DNA of 45,664 nt from Chara braunii (Eukaryota; Streptophyta; Charophyceae; Charales; Characeae). Positions 1 to 11,706 of the stretch are shown here, piece by piece. Made by a program: the position numbers and the translations under genes. The notes below the pieces were generated by a model that did not search any database, was not told where the DNA came from, and saw only the letters and a list, made by a program, of their open reading frames with translations. The first letter of the stretch is position 1; every line of letters starts with the position of its first letter. The stretch lies in the NCBI GenBank assembly GCA_003427395.1, contig BFEA01000425.1, positions 598,461 to 644,124 on the forward strand. Direction: 5' to 3'.

Positions 1-110
1 TTAATTTTCTTTTTTTTTTTTGTGGGGGGGGGGGTCTGGAGCCGGGGTTGGGGGTGCCCACCCCCGGACCCCCGCCGGGGCCCCGGGGCCGGGGCTCGAC
101 AACCCTGGGT
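1..110. other. GC-rich junction with A/T and G homopolymers
   Basis: A T-run near 10-21 is followed by a G-run near 24-34, and then by about 70 bases that are almost entirely G and C. On the minus strand the coding similarity of LINE A to LINE B stops about here, after an SIPPGWV motif (LINE B has SIPGGWV). The end of LINE A is therefore lost or interrupted here, and the T-run may be the poly(A) tail of whatever joins it. I see no gene. The left window edge prevents a better call. Confidence 0.4.
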
Positions 111-3100
111 TTACCCATCCTGGTGGTATGGAGATAAGAACATCATTCAGATTCTCTCGCAATTTTTGGGTACTCTTCATCTCATTCCGAAGGTCTCTTG
201 CCGTCTTCCAACGTTGTTTGTCATCTGACCATAAATGTCTCACCTGTCAGACTCCATGTTCCACCCATGTTCCGCATTTTGAATCTCTTGCTGTCAGGGT
301 ACGTGGCTTCCCTTGGTGATCCTTAATCCAAGGATTGCAGAAAAGTGGTTGACGAAGAACCTCCTCTCTGTTCCTAGGTTCTCTTACTGTTGCTGGGAAA
401 ATGTCCCCCCAAAGCTTAAGGAGTTGTGCCCAATAAGAGCCATCGCTCTTGTCAGTTGTCCCGGGCGTCCGTTCGCCTTGGCTCCTACTTTTCCTTGCCC
501 AGCCTTTGCTCATCACCCAAAACAGCCCTGACATGTTGGCCGGTATTGTGTACTTAACCAATCTTCTGATGTGTTCTAATGCGAGAGAAGCCCAAGGTAG
601 CTGAGGATGGGTGATAAGCTTCAAAACCCACTTTGTTTGTAACGCCTTCATCTGCTGGCCCGGGTCTAATATGCCCAATCCCCCTTGCTCTTTTGGCTTG
701 ATTACATGTTTCCAGGCCCCCTTAGATATGACCTTTTGTTTACTTGGGTTTGCTGACCAAAGGAAAGCTGCTGACCTTCTTCTTAACTCACAAATAGACC
801 GATCTGGCGGTGTCCAAATTGAGCCTACATACCACAACATCGAAAAAATGGAGGCATTTAGGATTAACGCTCTTCCAAACAAGGAAGTATAAATTGTTGC
901 CCAAGTACTTAGTTTCATCAGAATTTTGGCTAAGATCTCTGGAGCCATTGAGTGGTGAGGTCCTGCTTCTGCTAAACTAATTCCCAAATAACGTAGTGGT
1001 TCCTCTACTGCTGCCCACTGCATTCCTTCCGAGGTATTAATCGGTCTCTGCTCCTCTCCTTCCTCCATAGTGCAACCACCATCCTATAGTCTTGGGCCAA
1101 TTTATACTCATTTCGGATGCCAGTTGGAAGGCAAGCATTGCTCGAGTGAGAGCCTTAAAAGATGAGCTCAAGGCACAAATAAGCACCATCAGGTCATCAG
1201 CAAAAAGGAGCGTCGTCGGCAAGTGAACCAGTCTACCCTGCTGATCCGGTTCAGCTAAGAAACGTTGGATGGAGGGATCCTTTCTTAGAAATGATGCTAC
1301 TGCTTCCATTATGAACAAAAAGATGGGGGCTGCTAAGGGGTCCCCCTGTCTGACCGATCTCGACATCCTATAGCTCTGCGACAGGTGACCGTTCACCTGG
1401 ACCTGCTCGTGTGCATCATTGTATAAGACTCGTACCCATTTCCTGAAATTAGGTTTGACCCCCATTCTTTCCATGCACTGTTGGAGGAGACCAATTCACC
1501 TAGTCATATGCCTTCTCAAAATCGAAGAACAATATTGCCGCATTCATTCTTTTATCCTTAGTGTAGTGAACTGATTCCGACAAAGTCATAACATTGTCTA
1601 GTATAAACCTGTCTGGGATAAAACCAGTCTGATCCAAATGAAAACAACCCCTTGTAACCTTACTCAGTCTTTTAGCCAAAGCCTTCGCTACTATCTTGTG
1701 TGTGAGTGTCAACAAGGTCATGGGTCAGTAATTCCTTATATCTAAAGGATCCCCTTTTTTGTACAATAACGTGACAATTCCTGTGGCCGGATCCTGGCCT
1801 AGCCCCTTTGCCTGCTAGGCATGTTCTAGGTATGCCATATATTCGCTCCCTAGGATTGGCCAGTATTCAAGTCAGAATTCTCTGGTCAATCCATCTTTCC
1901 CTGGGGTCTTATTAGGTGACATTGACTTGAGTGCTTCCCACAGCTCTTCCTGAGTGATTGGGGCTTCTAGCATCATTGCTTGTGCACTTGGCACTGACCT
2001 TTCTAGGTGGGCTAAGAACTTTGATCTAGCTTCTTTCACCTGTTGTTGCGAATGGTCTGAATCCCTAGAAGTATATAAAGTGCTATAGAATTGTTCAGCC
2101 ACTGCCACCATCTCCTCCGACTTTGATACCTGCCCTTCCGATGTTTGAAGTCGTTCTATTACTGAGCTTCTACCTTTTGACCGGTTTTTTTGAAAGTAGT
2201 ATTTAGTCATTCTTTCTCCTTCCTCCCATTCCTTAACTCTTGCCCTCATTTGTAGCCCCCTCATCCTCCAACGCTCCCATGCTTTCAGTTCCTCTCTTGC
2301 TGCATGCCAAATTCTTTCATACAAGTATGCACCTGGATTCTTAACCAAGTTACTATCTGCTCTTCACAATGCTTGCTGAAGCTCAGCTTCTCGTGCTTTC
2401 CTTTTAGCCGCTAGCTGCCTAGCCACTACCGCCGAAGCTCGACTCATTGCATCCAGGAGTTCCGGGAAGGATTGATTACCCGAGTCATACTGAGGTAAGA
2501 CTGCAAAATGGCCTGCCTCATTTCATGTGTTTGAAGAGTCAAATTATTTTACCTTATAGAATCCTTGGTCTCTCCTGACTTGCTTATCTGTAGACAAATA
2601 GAGAAAAATAGGCTTATGGTCCAAACCACTAAAATCAGGAAGGTCGCCTACACCCACTGATTGGATCATTCCTATGACTGTCTGTGAGATCAAGAAGTAA
2701 TCTATTCTCGATGCCGAGACATGTTGACTCCTATTCCTCTTATAGTAGGTAAACTGTCTGTCCTTCGGATAGTACAATTTGTATGGATCAATCAAATCAA
2801 AAGCAATCATCATGTTATGAACTGGAAGTGCCTCTTCTCCTAACGTGCTCCCACCCGTCCTATGTCCCCCTGACATTCTATCCCGGGCTGGTTCCAATGC
2901 GGCATTCCAATCCCCTGCTAATATAATATGCCTGGTGGGTTCTATTAAGGCTTCCAATTCCTCTAAAAGTTGTATTCTTGGTTGGAATGTGTTGGGTCCA
3001 TAGATAGATACGAGAGTGAAGCTTCTTCATGGAAAAAAAGTTCAACTTCACCCATCTACCTTCTATGTAATCCACCGTCACTTCTTCTATCTTTAGATTC

Positions 3101-3400
3101 TTCGTTGAGAGGGCCCTCTTATTGTGAAGAATCGCCACCCCCGCCGAATGTGGGTGTGGTGTCGGTGCCCAAAAGTCTGTTGTCACCAATCTCAATCTTT
3201 GTAAAATCTTAATCTTGACTTGCTCATGTTCTTCTGAAGTGGTCAAGTGAGTTTCTTGTAAACACACGAAGTCTGGTGGACTCTTGTCAAACCATCCTAA
3301 ATACTAGACGAAGTTGTCCACTTGTCCGGGTTGTCTAAAATCTGCGCCAACCCGTTTATATTCCTGGAGACTATTCTGAATTCAGACTCCTTCCTTGATT
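110..3400 (-). pseudogene. LINE A ORF2: AP endonuclease plus reverse transcriptase, broken
   Basis: This would be the polyprotein that nicks DNA and copies the LINE RNA. Minus-strand fragments in order: endonuclease at about 3267-2544 with QETHL, GDWNA, SRIDYFL and LDHKP (family usually SDHKP); linker and RT N-terminus at 2348-1872 with KTPGKDGLT; RT fingers/palm at 1721-1500 with motif A FFDFEKAYD; 1474-1037 with motif B RQGDPLAAPIFLF and motif C LFADDLMV; thumb and C-terminal part at 1068-110. The catalytic Asp residues of motifs A and C are present, but frameshifts near 2950 and 1070 and stops at 1500-1502 (TAG where LINE B has Gln) and 1725-1727 (TGA where the family has Arg) kill it. The C-terminal zinc-binding region seen in LINE B is missing because similarity ends near 110. 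Confidence 0.88.
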
Positions 3401-3499
3401 GTGCCTGAACTTTCTTCTACGCTTCCCCTGTTGGCCTCCTTCACTGCCCTACATTGCGAATGGTCATCCCCTGTTCGCCCTTCACTCATTGAGAAGTGT

Positions 3500-6356
3500 T
3501 CAAGACCCTGTCTGTGAAAGATCCAACCTTGTTGCTCCCCTTGAGATCCTCTTCTCAATGTATTCAGGCTTCCACAAAGAGGCATCAGTTTTTACTACTA
3601 ACGCTGCACTTGTGGCCACCCATTCCGCCGTCACCAACCCCCCTAACAATCCATAGGGAATGGTCTCCACCACCTGCCATGGCATCCATATGAGGCCATC
3701 ACTTAATTTCGTCGTTTCCTTCAGTTTGAACATTATTGGCCTGTAATCTTCTGCCTGTGATGTGCCTGTTGTGTCTGTACTGTCCCCCTTTTCCTGCTTC
3801 CAATCACCTATTACATATGCGTGGGCTGACAGATCTTCTGAGATCCTACCCTTTAGGGCCTGACCTGAGCAATTGGCTTCATCCATCGTGACCAGCTCCA
3901 ATGAGCGATGGATTGCCACCTCCCACTCTTTGTGGACTTCATTCCACTTGAAGGGGATGATTACCCTGCATCTGGGTGAGTTTCTGGCATAAAGTCTCGC
4001 CGCTGCTTCAATTTCCTTATGTGGCACGTAAGCTATCTTTTCCGAATTCGTTGTATCTTCCCCCAACTCCCGATTATGATCTTTGAGGACATTAACCTGA
4101 ACCTCCAATATCGCTGCTTGTCTGCGTGCATCCTCCATTAGCTCTTCATCTCCTCCTTCGTCTTTTGTTGATGCATAACTCGCCTTCCGCTTGCTCTCAG
4201 ATCTCTTCATTGCTTTTGGTAGGTAAGTCTTTGGCCATTCAAACTGCTTACTGTAGACCTCATTTCGCACTTGAATGTCATTGTTGTGGTGTTCAGCTTT
4301 CCACCCATATTGCTCCGCATAAAACTCATTTATCTCTTTCTCCTTTTTCAATATCTCAAAGCGATTTGTGGTAGTGATGCCTTTCGTTGCTCCCGTGGCC
4401 TCCTTCAAGTTGCGCAAGTGCTTATGGTGTGCCAGGGGAACCTCACATGCCACCGCCCTCTCCCATTCCAGCGCCTGCACGCAGTTGACCCATATTTCTA
4501 ATGTCTCAGGTTCTTCCTCCTCTTCATCCTCCACATCCTCCCATCCACCCTCGCTTGAACTCTCCTCCGACTCCTCTCCCTGCTCTCCCTCCCCCCCTTC
4601 TCCTTCTCTTGTGGGTCTCATAGCGGAGCTGGCCGATTTCCCTTCGGAAAATTCCCTCTCGTTATTTGTGCCCACCTCCTCTTGGTCTGTTGCTTCTTCC
4701 ATTTCTTGCTCTTTTGATGGATTTAGCCCACCATCCTCTTGCCGTGAAGTTTCCATTTGTTCCCCCAATGGGCTTGAAACCCCTATCCCGCCCTGTTCTG
4801 TCTCCATCTCATGATCCTGCCGCCCCAGTGTCTGCTGGGAATCCCTTGTGACCTTGAATCCTCTAGATTGAACCCTTTTGGTTCCCAGTTCCCCTTGCTT
4901 ACTCTGTTCTGACTCACTTGATTCTCCTGCCCTAGCTTTCCTTTTGAGTGAGGTGGTCGTGTTGCTCTGTTTAGTTGATCCTCCCTGTCCTTCCCCACAT
5001 TCTCCTCCATCAGTCCTGTTCTTCTGGTCATGATTCAGTGTTTCACTTTGTGCTTCCTCCCTTACTTTTGAGTTTTCCAAATATGCTGCCTCTGTTGTCC
5101 TCCCAATCTGATTGAGCTCTTCCATTGTTCTCAATCTTTGCTTATCATCCAACAACATGGTTTCGTCAATCATCGGCTTCATCAGATAGCCCATATCTTT
5201 ATCTTCCATTTTTTTGACTCCCTTTTGCCTCCATCTGCTATCATACGGGGGATAGATATCAGGCTTTAATGTCGGTGTCCCCTGTAGCACCCACACCGAC
5301 CTGGGGGACTCCAAGTTATCGTAAAAATCCATCCCAAGTACTGTGCTGCATTTATGTACCATATCACCGACTTGTTGTCCGATTCTTCCAGCATTGATTG
5401 TCGCAACTGGATTGGTTTACTCCCCGCCCCCGACTGTGGACAGTGCATGCCCATATGCCCTCTTCCACGACACTTAAAGCATACGGGATTGGTCTTTGTT
5501 GAGACAAAAATCATGATCCTTTGCCCATTTTTGCGAAAAATCCAAACCTCCGGAAACTTGGATGGTGCTCCTGAACTCACCTCTAGGCAGGCCACCCTTG
5601 AATCATGATTAGGCGCCAGGAAGTCTGGATTTGCCGGCAGCCAATTGATGATCGCATTGTTTGGGTATTCCTCTGACAATCTCTTCTGCACAAAACTATG
5701 CATACCTTCCGAGAGATTATCAACTTGGACCAAAAAATGCTCCTTCATCATTTTTTGTCTGTGTTGAGAAGCTTCCGCTTGCGGGGGTCTTGGGGGTTTC
5801 CATGTCTGAATTGTAACCACCGTTCCCTGGCATTTCAGCGACCCCAAAGATAGGAGATATTGAGCATAGGAAGGGTCTACACATATAATCATCACAGTGA
5901 ACTTCCCCCTCTTGTGATATGATACCTCTGGTTCTACCCCCGGAATACTCTCCAATCCTCTTAAACGTTCCATCACCCATCTCCTTTTCTCATTCAATGG
6001 TAGATCCCTGCTTTTACTTGCAAAATTAAACAGCACTGCATGCCTCTCGTATAGCTCATGCAATGAAGGAATGTCTTGCTCCGGATACTCCCACACACAT
6101 CCACTTCTTCTTCCTTACCATCCTGACTCTTATGAGTTTCCTTCGTAATCTTGATTGGCGCTGTTGTTTTGGTTTTCTCCATCAAAAAGTCAATGGCCCG
6201 CTGTCCTAGCGCCCTGGGTTGACCCGAATCCCTCCCCGAGATTGAGGTGTCTTGTGAGGCCATGCTCTCTCTTGCTTCCCGTGCTGCTTTAGCAGCCATC
6301 CTCTTGTCTCCCTTTGTCATTCCCCTCTGAGTTGCTTGCATATAAGAGTACGCCAT
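3500..6356 (-). pseudogene. LINE A ORF1, gag-like CCHC protein, frameshifted
   Basis: LINE ORF1 proteins bind the element RNA and form the particle that returns to DNA. Three overlapping minus-strand frames carry this one: about 6356-6100 (basic N-terminus, starting MAYSYMQATQ), about 6096-5340, and 5362-3500. Two frameshifts separate them. The middle frame holds a clean C-x2-C-x4-H-x4-C knuckle (CFKCRGRGHMGMHC) at about 5430-5475. The third frame, about 620 codons, has a very acidic Glu/Ser-rich stretch at about 4500-4800, then a conserved C-terminal domain that LINE B's ORF1 also has (a region starting near YRPIMFKL, like LINE B FTPLIAKM). The start choice is uncertain. The knuckle and position make the assignment firm; the function is inferred from the family. 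Confidence 0.82.
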
Positions 6357-6719
6357 TGAACCCTACACCATGATTCCCCTCTCCTTGACTTACTTATTCT
6401 CCTCTCCATGCTGACGTGTTCACCAAGTGCCGCTTCTGTTTCCCTTAGCCCTGATGGAAAACTCGTAACATTACTTTCCCCTTCTTGTAGTAGTTCGGCT
6501 CCCTGTGCAAACCCCTTCCCTGATCTTGTTGTCTTGTCGCCTCTGACACTTCTTTTCGTCGATTCTATCCTACCTACCTCCTTTTTGCCCTTTGCCCTCT
6601 ATTGTTGCTACCTCCACCGCTCCACTACCTTTTCTCTTCTCTCTGTCCCCCGATGACTTACTCATATCCTTACCTGTTCTGCCCTCTGCTATGTCCACTT
6701 ATTTTCCACACTCCTTCCC

Positions 6720-7600
6720 CGATTCCCCTGACGCATTCGTCTCCCCCCACTGATGTACCCTTCTCTCCGCACTACCCCTCACGGCGCAGTCGCATACACA
6801 CTCCTTCCCCGATTCCGCCGACGCATTCATCTCCCCCCGCTAACGTGTCCATCTCCCCACTCTTTCCCTCTATCCGCTGACTTGTCTTTCTCCCCACTTC
6901 TTCCCTCGCCACGCTGACGTGCCTTTCTCCACCCTCCTGACTTGTCTTTCTCCGCACTCTTTCCCTCGACCCACTGACTTGTCCTTCCCCCCACTCCGAC
7001 CCTCTGACGTGTCCTTCTCCACCTTCCTTCCCACTACCCGCTGACGTGTCCGTCCCCGCCCTTCACCTGTGGACTCGAAGACTTCTCACTCGGGTGCAAA
7101 ACCTCCGCGCACGGGCGCGGAACCTCCGCGCGCGGTCACTGAAGCAATCGCCCCGCGACCAAAATAACTCTTTCCCTCGACCCTTTGACTTGTCTTCCTC
7201 CCCACTCCTTCCCACAACCCGCTGACGTGTCCTTCTCCACCCTCCTTCCCACGACCCTCTTCTCCAAACTCTTTCCCTCAATCTGCTGACGTGTCCCTCT
7301 CCCCACTCCTTCCTACTACCTGTTGTCGTGACTGCTGAAGTGTCCTTCTCCACCCTCCTTCCAAAACTCCGCGCTCGGCTTCAAAACTTCAAAACTTCCG
7401 CGTACAGGCGTGGAATCTCCGCGCGCGGTCGCTGAAGCAATCACCCCCGCCCTCGACCCTCTTACTTGTCTTTCTCCCCACTCCTTCCCACCACCCACTG
7501 ACGTGTCCTTCTCCACCCTCCTTCCCACGACCCTCCCCCTGCTGACTTGTCCTTCTCCAAACTTTTCTCCTCGATCCGCTGACCTTGTTGGCACTGTGAT
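6720..7600 (-). repeat. Degenerate repeat array with TGACGTGTCC core, upstream of LINE A ORF1
   Basis: About fifteen imperfect repeats of roughly 30-40 bases, pyrimidine-rich on the plus strand, each carry TGACGTGTCC or a one- or two-base variant followed by TTCTCC (for example near 6915, 7003, 7040, 7222, 7276, 7499 and 7542). Two copies of a 70-base GC-rich insert (about 7085-7160 and 7375-7450, both ending CGGTC..CTGAAGCAATC) interrupt the array. It sits directly 5' of LINE A ORF1 on that element's coding strand, where a LINE 5' untranslated region and promoter would lie. The open frames across it are low-complexity and I do not treat them as genes. 6360-6720 is similar pyrimidine-rich sequence without clear repeats. 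Confidence 0.6.
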
Positions 7601-7997
7601 TGATCAACAGCACGATAGTGGCGCCCTTCGGTGCGCTCCCGGCAATATGTCACTATAGCATCCGTTTTTGAAGCACTTTTCTTCTCCGATTTAACTACGC
7701 AAAAAAAAAGACAAACACGAAATGCAGTTTTGTCACAGCAGTAGTTTGGAATGCGCAGGAAAAGCAAAATAGGGGTATTTTCTTTTGTTTTTCTTTTGTT
7801 TTTTTTGTGGTTTTTGCCTGGTCACCCCCCTCGCATGGGCAAGAAAGCAGCCCATTTTGGGCATGGGCGCTGGAACGCTGGACCCATTTTCCAGCAGGTT
7901 TTTTTTTTCATCAGCTCATTGACTTTTTCTCTGCCAAAGCCGGGTAATGGCCCTGGTACTAGAATGTTCTTAATGGTTATCATAAGGGACACTGAGT
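7601..7997. other. Unassigned stretch between LINE A and the PLE tail
   Basis: I see no gene here. It contains T-rich runs near 7780-7815 and 7900 and no clear element ends. It lies between the TGACGTG repeat array and the sharp left limit of the PLE repeat at 7998. Confidence 0.4.
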
Positions 7998-8129
7998 CGT
8001 CGATATATAGTGTCAGCAGCACAGTACCAGGGGAAGGCCCCTGTATTCGACACTTCGAAAACGTTCGGATCAGTCATAAACCCGACAAGTACCTCAATCA
8101 GCCCGGTTACATCCACAAGCTCCGACACA

Positions 8130-8215
<86 letters not shown>

Positions 8216-8302
8216 GAAGAACGAGAGACGACACAATGGTAACGCTGAATAGCTTTCACTCGAATGATATGAAAAAAATGTGGACATAGAAGCGCCGACA
8301 TT
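7998..8302 (-). repeat. PLE tail, copy A, with GA microsatellite
   Basis: This is the outer end of PLE copy A, cut off from the hammerhead at 15464 by LINE B. It matches 23506-23667 and 24990-25062 of copy B closely. Two sub-blocks are joined by a GA run (8130-8212). The block 7998-8129 reads on the minus strand as an open peptide with DVTGL, VGFMTDP and NTGAFPWYCAA, also open in copy B; whether it is coding is unknown. The block 8231-8302 is non-coding and carries ATGATATGAAAAAAATG on the plus strand. It contains a small hairpin near 8030-8045 (CAGGGG-CCTT-CCCCTG on the minus strand). Confidence 0.65.
8290..8302. repeat. Left target-site duplication of LINE B
   Basis: The sequence is AAGCGCCGACATT. 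Its partner AAGCGTCAGCATT is at 15451-15463, just past LINE B's poly(A); 10 of 13 bases match. PLE copy B, which lacks the LINE, runs straight through the equivalent point (about 25058-25071), which supports reading this pair as the duplicated target. Confidence 0.7.
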
Positions 8303-10092
8303 TTCTGGCACTACTCAGATAAGGAGGCCACAACCAAGAAGCCCGACATTTTCCCCCCGACCGACAGCAGATGGCAAAAGAAGGCAACAGGGAAAGAAGC
8401 AGGCAATCCTACGAAGATCAATGCTATCCCCCTGAATGACTCCCGCATCATTAGGGAGGAGAAAGCAAGGGAGGATCTGCTCTAGGATCTAGACTTAGTA
8501 AGAGAACAAGCGTACAACAAAGAACCTGAAATTTTTCAAAAGCGAACTCAGGAAATATTTGAGCTCAAAGAGAAGGCAAATAAAACTTTGATTGAGCAAA
8601 AAACGTCCAATCTGCAGTATGAAAACAAGCGAACCCTAGACAACAGCCCGACCAGAATGAGAGGACAAGTTGATTCAAATAGGAGGAAGGCAAACATTGA
8701 TGAAGGCGGTAATGCCAACCCACAAAACCATGCAACGGAAGAGCCAGTTCAAGACTCCGACTCGGCCATGGACGAACAGGACAGCGATGACAACAAAAGT
8801 TTGTGAGGCGCAGCCCCTATCAGCGACCAGACCTCCCCTCCCAACAGGTCTCTTCAATGGCTTCGTGAGTACATTGAAAAGGCAAAAAGGCAGAGGGAAC
8901 ACCTCTTCAACATCCGAACAACGTGCCTAAAACACATAGAAAGGAATATGATACAAGGCACAATCGGTGGGATCCAAGCATCCTCCAACAAATATGAGTT
9001 GTTGGAAGAAGAAGAAGAATTCGTTGAATACGTTGCATTCAGGTACGCAGAGAAGAAGAGAGTCATAGAACATGGTCATCTGGGCACAAAAGAGAAAAAC
9101 ACGGATCCTGACGAACCTTTCCAAGATCTTTGCCCGAAGAAATGGAGAGTTGCCAAAGCACAAAAGAAACATGAAGTCAACCCCGGTCAGACAGAAAATG
9201 GTAAGAAAACAGAACGTGCTGACCTCGAGCTGGATCTCGCAGTCATTGAGGCCCAAGCAGAAAAACTGAAGAAGCTCAACGCGGCATACACGCCGGAATT
9301 CACATCCCTGCAGCACAGAGCAGAGGGTAAAGCCCCACACGTACTTCAACAAGCCAGATCGGTCAGACTTACTATGATGGGACTGCGGCCTCTGTTAGCC
9401 GCTCGGTATGTAGAGGGAACCGGCGAATGGCAAGTATCCACGGAGGTGTCATTTGCAATCCCTCTATTTGAAGAGGGTCAGAATCCGACGTCGATAATCC
9501 GGGAGAAAATTATTGACACTTGTCCGTTGGGCGTGTATGAGAACAAAGGCTCAGCGGAATTTTGTGGGGGGCAAGAGAAGGTTGCGCTTCATGAAGATAA
9601 GCGAGAGTCCCTTACTGACCCAACAGTCTCCAGACAAAGCTCATTCACCCCCCTGATCGCCAAGATGCCAGAGGAAACAAGACTAAAGAGAGGCATGATG
9701 TGGAGATCACGAAACACAATGACTGCAATTCCCTCCAGTGTATTGTTAAGACTGGGAATCCCGGTGGAGCTATCAGTAGCCTCATTGTCGGAGTCGACAC
9801 ATTGAACGACGATGCAGACCTGGAGGCCAGAGCATATGCCATGGATCTGGATTGCTTCTACAAGGATGACTTCCAGGAGGAGGACATGGAGGACTGGGCT
9901 GGCGACGAGCGCACAGACCAGGACCTCTTGGGTTCCCCTGGATATCAGGCCAGTAACAGCATAGGAGAATATAAGATCGAGGATCTCGGGACGGGAACCA
10001 AAGTGGACCCACCCGAGACAGACCGAATGCCTCAATCTCCCCGGACACGGGAACCTCCTGAATTGATTAAGCTGCTTGTCCAAATACCATAG
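8303..10092 (+). pseudogene. LINE B ORF1 fragment, frameshifted
   Basis: This is the C-terminal two thirds of the LINE RNA-binding protein; the CCHC part is missing because of the 5' truncation. The first codons (about 8303-8485) match LINE A's KPDIYPPYDSRW region, then a TAG interrupts at about 8483. The frame at 8588-8806 is charged and helical-looking. The frame at 8948-9805 is Glu/Lys-rich, then carries the conserved C-terminal domain with FTPLIAKMPEETRLKRG and IPSSVLLRLGIP, which parallels LINE A at about 3760-3640. A shifted frame (9700-10092) continues to just before ORF2. No functional start remains. Confidence 0.75.
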
Positions 10093-11252
10093 GGCCTCAA
10101 CATGGAGGGGCTTAGGAATAAAGCAAATCAACAGGCCCCCAAACCCAATTGGAAGACTCAAGGTATCACCATACGCAGCTGGAATGTCAATGGGTTAGGA
10201 AACATCCTGAGTAAGGAAAACAAACTAAATGACATAATTAGAGGCCTCAAACAAGAAAACAACAAAATGACAAACATTATAATGTTTGAAGAGACTCATC
10301 TAACGAACCATAACGATCACAGAAAAATTCATAATTTTTTTATGAGAAAGGGGGGAGGGATCAAGGATGCGGTTTGGGCCCCAGACAACAATTCAGGCAC
10401 GAAAGGAACTGCAATCTTAATTCCAAAGATCTCCAAGTTTTGCAGTGCAGGGACAATAATTAACACGGGATCTGACGAAATCGAGGGTAGGTGGTGCTTC
10501 ATGGACTTAAGATGGAAAGAAGAAGAACTCAGAGTGATCAATGTCTACGCTCTCAATAACCATAATGACATATCTGCTTTTATCGAGTCTATAGGTCACC
10601 TAATTCCTCCCTTACAAGCCTACTTAATTGGGGGAGACTGGAATGCTACCCTGGACCCGTCCAACGATCGTATATCCAGAGCAGCTCTACCACAGTCGTC
10701 TCAAGAAGCAGCTCCCGTCCAAAAACTTATCTTAGACCACAACTTTGTAGACCCCTTTCCCATTTTACACCCTACTACCAAAGTTTTCTCACCTGTCAAG
10801 AAGAATCACACCCGCCATACGACATTCTCTCGCATAGATGACTTCCTCATTCCTGACCACCTCATTGGGACAGTCAATGAAGCAGACGTGTTGGCATGAA
10901 CGCCATACCCAAACCTTGACCATAAACCAATTGAGCTAATCATCAGCTTCGACCAATATATTCAAAAGGGACATAGTTTCCACAAACTGAATATCTCTCT
11001 CCTACTAAGTCAAGAATTCCAAGAGGGGATGTCGACTAGCTGGCAAAATCTCAAAGGAAGCCTTATCACAGGTCAGGACAGGTAGGAGTGGTTCCAAAAA
11101 AGCTACCTCAAGCTAGCCAAAACAACTGCTAGAATATCAAGGAATATGGCCAACGACAGGAAAAGTAGGAAAGTGATGCTCAAAACGACCCTCAGAGTAG
11201 CAGAAAACAAGTTGGCCACCACCCCTCTTCTCCAATGTACACAAAAGTATTA

Positions 11253-11706
11253 GGGTGTCGTTAAACACTCCTCGGGGACGTGATTCCAAGGATTTTGTCT
11301 TCTTCCACCTATCCTCGGAGATGGAATCGGAAATGAAATGTGAAAACACTCTGAGGATAAATCTTTGGGCTCCAAGGATTTCCCAGCCAAATCGTCCTTG
11401 GCTCCAAAGGACCTCGCGAGGTCCTTTGGGGCCCGAGGATCCGTGTTTCATGGTGAGGAGAGGGCATGCATGTAGAGAGACGTTACAATCGAGAATTAGG
11501 ATTGTGGCGGCACCCCATTGGCTGAAAGCCTGAAGCACAACTTTTTTTCTTTTTTTTTTCCTTTTATTTTTCTGACATTGCTCCAAGGATGAGTCCTAAA
11601 ACCGATGCTCCAAGGATGAGTGTAACGAAGACAATAAAACCCAAAACTTTTCCAAGGATTCATCCTCGGAGCCCGAGGATACCCCGAGGAGTGTCTAACG
11701 ACGCCC
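11253..11706. mobile_element. Tourist/PIF-Harbinger-like MITE inside LINE B
   Basis: A 454-bp non-coding element. Its terminal inverted repeats start GGGTGTCGTTAAACACTCC on the left and GGGCGTCGTTAGACACTCC, read inward, on the right; they stay alike for about 25 bases (to CTCGGGG). TTA lies directly on both sides (11250-11252 and 11707-11709), the 3-bp target duplication of PIF/Harbinger elements. Taking out the element with one TTA joins the LINE B frame in phase: the codons on both sides then read through a stretch that resembles LINE A's REEL-x-x-W region. There is no transposase inside, so it would be moved by an enzyme from elsewhere. A T-run near 11540-11560 and repeated CCAAGGAT words occur internally. 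Confidence 0.85.
11404..11429. repeat. Perfect 26-bp palindrome inside the MITE
   Basis: The half-site CCAAAGGACCTCG is followed at once by its exact reverse complement, with no spacer. It lies near the middle-left of the MITE and would add a strong internal hairpin to its foldback structure. Confidence 0.85.

Larger units (their letters stand above)
110..6360 (-). mobile_element. LINE A: degenerate plant-type non-LTR retrotransposon
   Basis: On the minus strand this stretch reads in LINE order: an ORF1 with a CCHC zinc knuckle, an apurinic/apyrimidinic-type endonuclease, a reverse transcriptase and a C-terminal region. Such elements move by target-primed reverse transcription: the endonuclease nicks DNA and the RT copies the RNA from the nick. 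Several frameshifts and in-frame stops show that this copy is dead. It is related to LINE B on the plus strand (8303-15452): motifs such as KPDIYPPYDSRW, GDWNA, FEKAYD, RQGDPLA and QGGLGI recur in the same order. The 5' limit is uncertain, because repeats upstream of ORF1 (to about 7600) may be its untranslated leader. Confidence 0.88.

Noticed and set aside
7390-8310. Overlapping open frames with Arg-Glu or Ser-Leu repeats
   Set aside because: They are translations of the GA/CT microsatellite (8130-8212) and pyrimidine-rich repeats, not genes.
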